Source of the DNA: Amoebidium appalachense
Lineage: Eukaryota; Ichthyosporea
NCBI GenBank assembly: GCA_963693365.1
Contig: CAVNZM010000001.1
Location: forward strand, 13,330,001 to 13,394,000
Length of the DNA stretch: 64,000 bases
Direction: 5' to 3'
Shown: positions 59,336-64,000 of the stretch, piece after piece
Layout: every line of letters begins with the position of its first letter
How positions within the stretch are numbered: the stretch's first letter is position 1
Notes under the pieces: generated by a model
Database searches by the model: none
The model's input: only the letters and a program-made list of their open reading frames with translations
What the model was told of the DNA's origin: nothing
Translations under genes and position numbers: made by a program

Positions 59336-59716
59336 ATTTATATGTACATGTGGTGCATCTGTATGCATGTGTGCGCAAACGCATGTTTGTGGTTGACATG
59401 CCGTGCATGTGTATGGGTAGTTCAATGGGTGCACCCCGGGGGGTTGAGGGCCAGGCGTATGTGCGTATGAATACCCAAATAAACAATGCGTCGATTGAAA
59501 ACTAGAAATAACACGTACATACAAATCCACACAGACTCACACTCCCCAAGTCCTTCAAAAAATGTACCTGATATCCCCAGTGTCAAACACAGTGTTTACC
59601 TTCATGTCTTCCTTCGTACTTGAATGCTCATTCGTGCTAATATTAGATTCCATGCACATAAAACAGCCACATCCTCTCTTTCTCCGTCATAGCTTCCCCC
59701 CCCCCCCCCCCCCCTT

Positions 59717-59749
<33 letters not shown>

Positions 59750-59885
59750 AAGCAAAAAAGACAAAAATATACATCACAAATAATAAAAAAGGAAAAAAAC
59801 TGAAATATCATGCAAAAATATTAGAAATAATGAAAGACGCCAACACAGCCCACATGACAAGCAACCAAACAGCAACAGGCATATT
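58981..59885. other. Spacer downstream of the small membrane protein gene
   Basis: G run (58981-59011), GT run (59297-59334), C run then a 31-base A tract (59697-59747). No gene supported. Confidence 0.5.
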
Positions 59886-60055
59886 CTATTGGGGCTCTGC
59901 CATTGGGTCGTATCTCTCGGATGCCTCCATCAGTTCGAACCTATCCTCGTCTGGCTCCAGGTTGACCCGCACATACGCATGGTGGGGCTTACCGTCGGAA
60001 TTCTGAGAGGGATCGAAAAATTGGGGGGGTGGGGTGGGATGTTTTTTTTTTTTTT

Positions 60056-60104
<49 letters not shown>

Positions 60105-60282
60105 GGAGGAGGGGGGGGGGGGGGAAGAGAGAGAGAGAGGGAGAGAGAGAGAGGGAGGGAGGGAGGGAGGGAGGGAGGGAGGGCGGGGAGAGAGAGGGGG
60201 GGGGGGGGGGGGGAGGGTTAAATTGTGTTACAGACCACAAAGTACACATTCACGACGAACATCATAATGCATCATCATTTTG

Positions 60283-60344
<62 letters not shown>

Positions 60345-60573
60345 TGAATGCGGAACACGGTACGAAGTACGCATACACGACGAGAAGCATGGTGCAGGAC
60401 ACATGCAAAGGCAAACATTCAAGTATGCAACATCAGCCATGTGCACAGTATGCGTCATAAGCAGAGCCCATCCTCAGGGAGGACCCAAGTCATCAATTGC
60501 GTCTGAGTTTCGACCCCTTAGCCCGCGTATATACGACGCTCCAACTCAGACAGCAGCATCAACTGAACTTGGG

Positions 60574-60617
<44 letters not shown>

Positions 60618-60660
60618 GGGGGGAGGGGGGGGGGGGGGAGGGGGGAGGGGGGGGGGGAAG

Positions 60661-60691
<31 letters not shown>

Positions 60692-60868
60692 TGAGGTGAG
60701 CAGTAAGGGAGGGAAAGATGGAGTCCGGGCGGGGTTGGGGGATTAATATGCGAACAGCTGGTACAGATTGCAAATCTACGATGGACAGCATATTGTGGAT
60801 ATATGAAAACGGACACATACAAAGAGAGCATGCTAACAGAGGGGTTGAGAAGAGGGAACGAGAGGCGC

Positions 60869-60912
<44 letters not shown>

Positions 60913-61267
60913 GGGGGAGGGCAAACACAGTATTCGAGCTAAAACCCATCGAACTTGAAACGTTAACCCAACAACGCAAGAGGCAGGTGGTGGTGGGGAA
61001 TGGGGTTTTCTTTCTTTCTTTCTTTTCTTTTTTTCCTTTTTTTTTGGGGGGGGAGGGGGGGGGGGGGGGGAGGGGGGGGGGGGGAAGGGGGGGGGGGGGG
61101 AGGGCTTTGACGCTAAAAAATATACAGAGAGAGGGGGGGGGGGGGGGGGGTAAATACACTGAATAAGTTTAAATTGACAACGGGGGAATATCATAATAGG
61201 GACGGGGAAAAAGGGAGGGGAAGGGGGGGGGGGGGAGGGAGGGGGGATCAAGGGAGTTGGTGTGTGT

Positions 61268-61302
<35 letters not shown>

Positions 61303-61346
61303 TGTGTGTATGTGTGTGTGCGCGCACGCATGCGTGCGTGTGTGTC

Positions 61347-61409
<63 letters not shown>

Positions 61410-61715
61410 GTGTGTGTGCACGTGATTGTATGGTGTGCACATGTGCGTGCACGTGTCTGTTTTAAGTCTGTGTACGCCAATCCACCAGCACTCTTTTCTG
61501 AGCAGCTCACGGGGGATACCACCCAAGAATTTCGAAAAGAAGGATAAGGCAAAAATACTATGAAGACTACATGAATACAAAGACCATCAAAACAAGAGAA
61601 AAGGGAAGCAGCGCACTGAAACAACATGTGAACTTCAAAGGGAGGTGCATACGCCGCACACATGCAGCCCAACCAGACACTCACTGACTGAGAAGCACGA
61701 AGACCCCCCCCCCCC

Positions 61716-61746
<31 letters not shown>

Positions 61747-62076
61747 CCCCCCAAATCCCAACAAACAATCCCGACTTTCTCCTTTGGTCCCCCTCTCCCA
61801 CCCACCCTCCCACCCATCCTGCATTTTAATAGTCACATACTCCAACAGCCCCATTTCCCCTACATGCTCTACTTCTATACCCCAATATATCCGACAGATC
61901 CCCGTGTGCCCCCCCCCCCCCCCCCCCCCCCCCTCCCCCCGCGGGGCACGTACCCTCCTCCTCCACAGGCGGTAGAGATAGTAGCCCACCGCAGCCAAAA
62001 CTATTGTCCCTGCCGTCAGCAGTGTTATGCCTGCTGACCCCAGGCCCCCCGCTGCAGCAAAGGCACAGTCAGTCAT
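59886..62076 (-). CDS. Small single-pass membrane protein, ~79 aa, two exons
   Basis: Exon 1 is 62076-61954: [38 protein letters not shown] then RRR. It has a Gly/Ala-rich membrane helix followed by a basic stop-transfer, so N-out/C-in is expected. It ends in phase 0 at GG/GTACGTG. Exon 2 starts after CCCTCTCAG at 60002 and ends with TAG at 59888-59886: [20 protein letters not shown] then [18 protein letters not shown], an acidic cytosolic tail with an SERYDPM tyrosine. Phases agree for a direct join across the 1951-bp intron, but I cannot exclude further exons between. Intron copies of the short element (60217-60272 and 60343-60478) are in the sense of this gene. Family not recognised. Confidence 0.55.
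60031..60216. repeat. T run, G runs and AG/GGGA repeats in the small-gene intron
   Basis: T run at ~60042-60065, G run 60066-60103, AG and GGGA repeats, G run to 60213. On the minus strand these are A, C and CT tracts. Confidence 0.85.
60217..60272 (-). repeat. Short C-tailed intronic element, copy I (short form)
   Basis: Reverse complement: TGATGCATTATGATG...GTGTACTTTG-GGTCTGTAAC...TTTAACCCTCCC; closest to copy E. It lies 215 bp before the acceptor at 60003, sense to the minus-strand gene. Confidence 0.55.
60343..60478 (-). repeat. Short C-tailed intronic element, copy H
   Basis: Reverse complement: CTGAGGATGGGCTCTGCTTA TGACGCATAC...GCGTACTTCGTACCGTGTTC CGCATTCAAACC then C run. Very similar to copies C and G; sense to the minus-strand gene. 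Confidence 0.75.
60570..61440. repeat. Long G runs and GT microsatellites in the small-gene intron
   Basis: G runs at 60574-60690, 60871-60910 and 61047-61150; GT runs at 61258-61310 and 61350-61408. No convincing extra exon was found among them. Confidence 0.8.
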
Positions 62077-64000
62077 CGGTGGACCAGAAGAAAACAGTCC
62101 CCATTCCGCCCCTCTCCCCCCCCCCCCCCCCCCCCCCCCCTTCCCCTCCCTTTCTACCCCTCCCCTTTCCCACCCTCCCCTTCTCCCCTCCTCCATGCTT
62201 TCCCCCTTCACAATTTTCACTCGCTTGCTATTTCCTTCCTTTTCCCAGAGCCACCAACTAAACCTTTACTCGTAGGCAGAGCTTCACTTTTACCTCCATT
62301 ACATTCCTTGGCCAGCCTCTCCCTGTAACATCCTCGCAAGAGCCAAGTGCAAAGGGATGAATGCAGAAACAATTGCTTGATCCCTTCGGGCTTTTATGCC
62401 TTCGCACTTTCTTCACAGGGCGAATACTAGCAAGAGGGAAAGAACCTAAAAAGGAGCGGGACTATTGGGGGGGGGAGGGGGGGAGGAGGCAGGGGAGTGG
62501 GCCAAAGTGTGGCCACTAGTTTGCTTTGCTCGATATAAGAGGTCCCTTACGCTGCTCGTTCGGCAAGTCGCCCATCGTGGTTCGTGCTCATACCTTTCCC
62601 TAATATGGTTGTGTTGTTTTGTGATAGAGGGCCTGGTGGTGTGAGTGTGTATGTGTGTGTCTGTGTCTAGATGTTTTCGGCTTATTCCTGAACGGTCTAC
62701 GACCTATAAATAACAGAGAAATTTGAATTCTCGGAGGGACGGCGTTCCGACCAAAGGGTTCTTGACCGACGGGTATGCATAGAACTTTTGATTCCAGCAG
62801 AATGATCAGATGGCAAATACATATAACATAACATAGCTAGGGCCTACGGTGCTCTCCTGTACATTACAATCCATGTGCTTCAGTTATATATATACAATAG
62901 TTGTCGCTGCCTCAGAATCTCACGTTTCAAGCGGCCTGCCAACTCAAATGCACAACACTACATATTTGCACACTGTGCAGCCCATCCAGCGTCAAGGTTT
63001 ATGGAAGCTGAGGAACTGATTAGCCCAATAAGGTTATTTTGTAGCATGGTATGTGCGAAACCAGGGTAGGGATTACGAAAAAAAATCGTCGTAATTACGA
63101 TTAACGAGAGACCCCGATACGAATAAGGTCAGGGTACCGTCGTAACAGCTTTCGTATCAGGTGTGTAGCACTATAAACGCTTGAATATGTAATTTTCCCT
63201 ATTTTTCAATATTTCTGTTCAAGAACAGCACATTCCCCCCCAAGAACATATCTACAGCGCTTCTCATGTGCAATATCGAGCCCCGATAAGTTTCCAGGGC
63301 TTGTAATCTTGCGGTACTCATTTTGTAAAAACACGTATTTTGAATTTTGCGACTGGAGGGGCGTTTTAGGCGGGGCTTGCAGCTCCCCAAGAACCCACCC
63401 GTTACGATTAAGAAATTGTCCGTTATGATTGGCCAAAGGGCGATACGGTTAAGCTGGCGAACCCAGCCCAACCCTGTGCGAAACGCTGCGTTGATTGGTT
63501 TGGAGCATGTGTTGTCGCTGTTCTCCAGCGGCATGACTCGGAGGATTGAGCTGTTGAAGTTACAGCAACGTTGGTCTGTTGTCTGTGACCCACGATGATG
63601 AACATGGAATACCATGTGTTTAATCTTTCGCAATGGACGAATAAAATGTACATATACCCGAGCAACAGCAGTGCAGGGTCAGTGCGCCAGGCACCAACCA
63701 CTGCATGTGCCCCTGCCCGGTCGTGCGATTCAATACCTCACCTTTACATTCGGATGCATGCACCGTGCGGTATGACCACACCCTTAGCCCCACACCATTC
63801 ACACCATTACTTTATGTTCTGAGCTGCAACCCCCGTCTTTATGATCACGGTTCCGGCCGCTAACCCGCTTAACTTGCCTGACTTACCCACCCACCCCTAT
63901 ACAGCAAAAAGCTCCCAATGCCATCAACCCAACCCAGCGTTGTGGCTCTTACACCAATCAAACGCTACCCCCATACAGATCCTCGAGGTTATTTGTAGCT
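62077..64000. other. Spacer at the right end
   Basis: C-rich to ~62200, then mixed sequence. GATTGG boxes at ~63427 and ~63496 may be promoter elements, and AATAAA at ~63641 a poly(A) signal of something unseen. A TATA-like GATATAAGAGG is at 62531. An acceptor-like CCCCCATACAG at ~63979 could start an exon that leaves the window. No gene supported. Confidence 0.4.

Noticed and set aside
63199-63633. 144-codon minus-strand frame
   Set aside because: No recognisable domain; overlaps CCAAT boxes and looks like non-coding composition.
63962-64000. Possible exon start after CCCCCATACAG
   Set aside because: Only ~20 bases remain in the window; cannot be tested.

Overview
The window is eukaryotic nuclear DNA. 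Every recognisable host gene is split by short-to-medium introns with GT..AG borders. The intergenic space holds transposon and LINE-type debris, and introns and spacers are packed with microsatellites (AC, AG, GT, TGCG) and long runs of G or C. A membrane receptor-tyrosine-kinase-like gene, a DEP-domain gene, an LRR protein with a LRRC58-like C-terminus and a WS/DGAT acyltransferase, together with long simple-repeat-rich introns, suggest a unicellular relative of animals (for example an ichthyosporean of the Sphaeroforma type). That placement is inference, not something the sequence proves.

Layout. (1) 52-9088 (+): 3' part of a receptor-tyrosine-kinase-like gene, 11 visible exons; the catalytic residues of the kinase domain are substituted, so it reads as a receptor pseudokinase. 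(2) 9789-13997: two near-identical ~1.57 kb TIR elements flanked by TA, each carrying the same small ORF; between them lie a minus-strand orphan ORF (11492-11956) and a 31-bp minisatellite. (3) 14.0-21.5 kb: retroelement graveyard with a LINE-type reverse transcriptase broken by an in-frame stop, an ORF1-like gene with a nuclear localisation signal, repeated promoter-bearing end modules, and a pair of ~1 kb direct repeats. (4) 22.5-23.2 kb: a very long AG microsatellite. (5) 24720-25400 (+): intronless MORN-repeat gene with CCAAT and TATA boxes. (6) 28213-~37273 (+): LRR protein with a candidate N-myristoylation site and a Cys-containing LRRC58-like domain. (7) 39909-46159 (+): DEP-domain protein, 6 exons. 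(8) 50215-57555 (+): WS/DGAT (wax ester synthase/diacylglycerol acyltransferase) protein, 10 exons, with HHxxxDG and a C-terminal membrane anchor. (9) 62076-59886 (-): a two-exon gene for a ~79-residue single-pass membrane protein. The host genes show no obvious shared pathway.

The most unusual signals are in the introns. A dispersed short repeat that ends in a C tract occurs in sense orientation, always within ~400 bp of the acceptor, in introns of four different genes (introner-like behaviour). Four introns also contain degenerate duplicates of their own splice junctions, two of them expanded into minisatellites. Many acceptors sit at the end of AC repeats rather than behind a pyrimidine tract. 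All exon coordinates were derived by eye from reading frame, phase and splice consensus; there is no transcript support.
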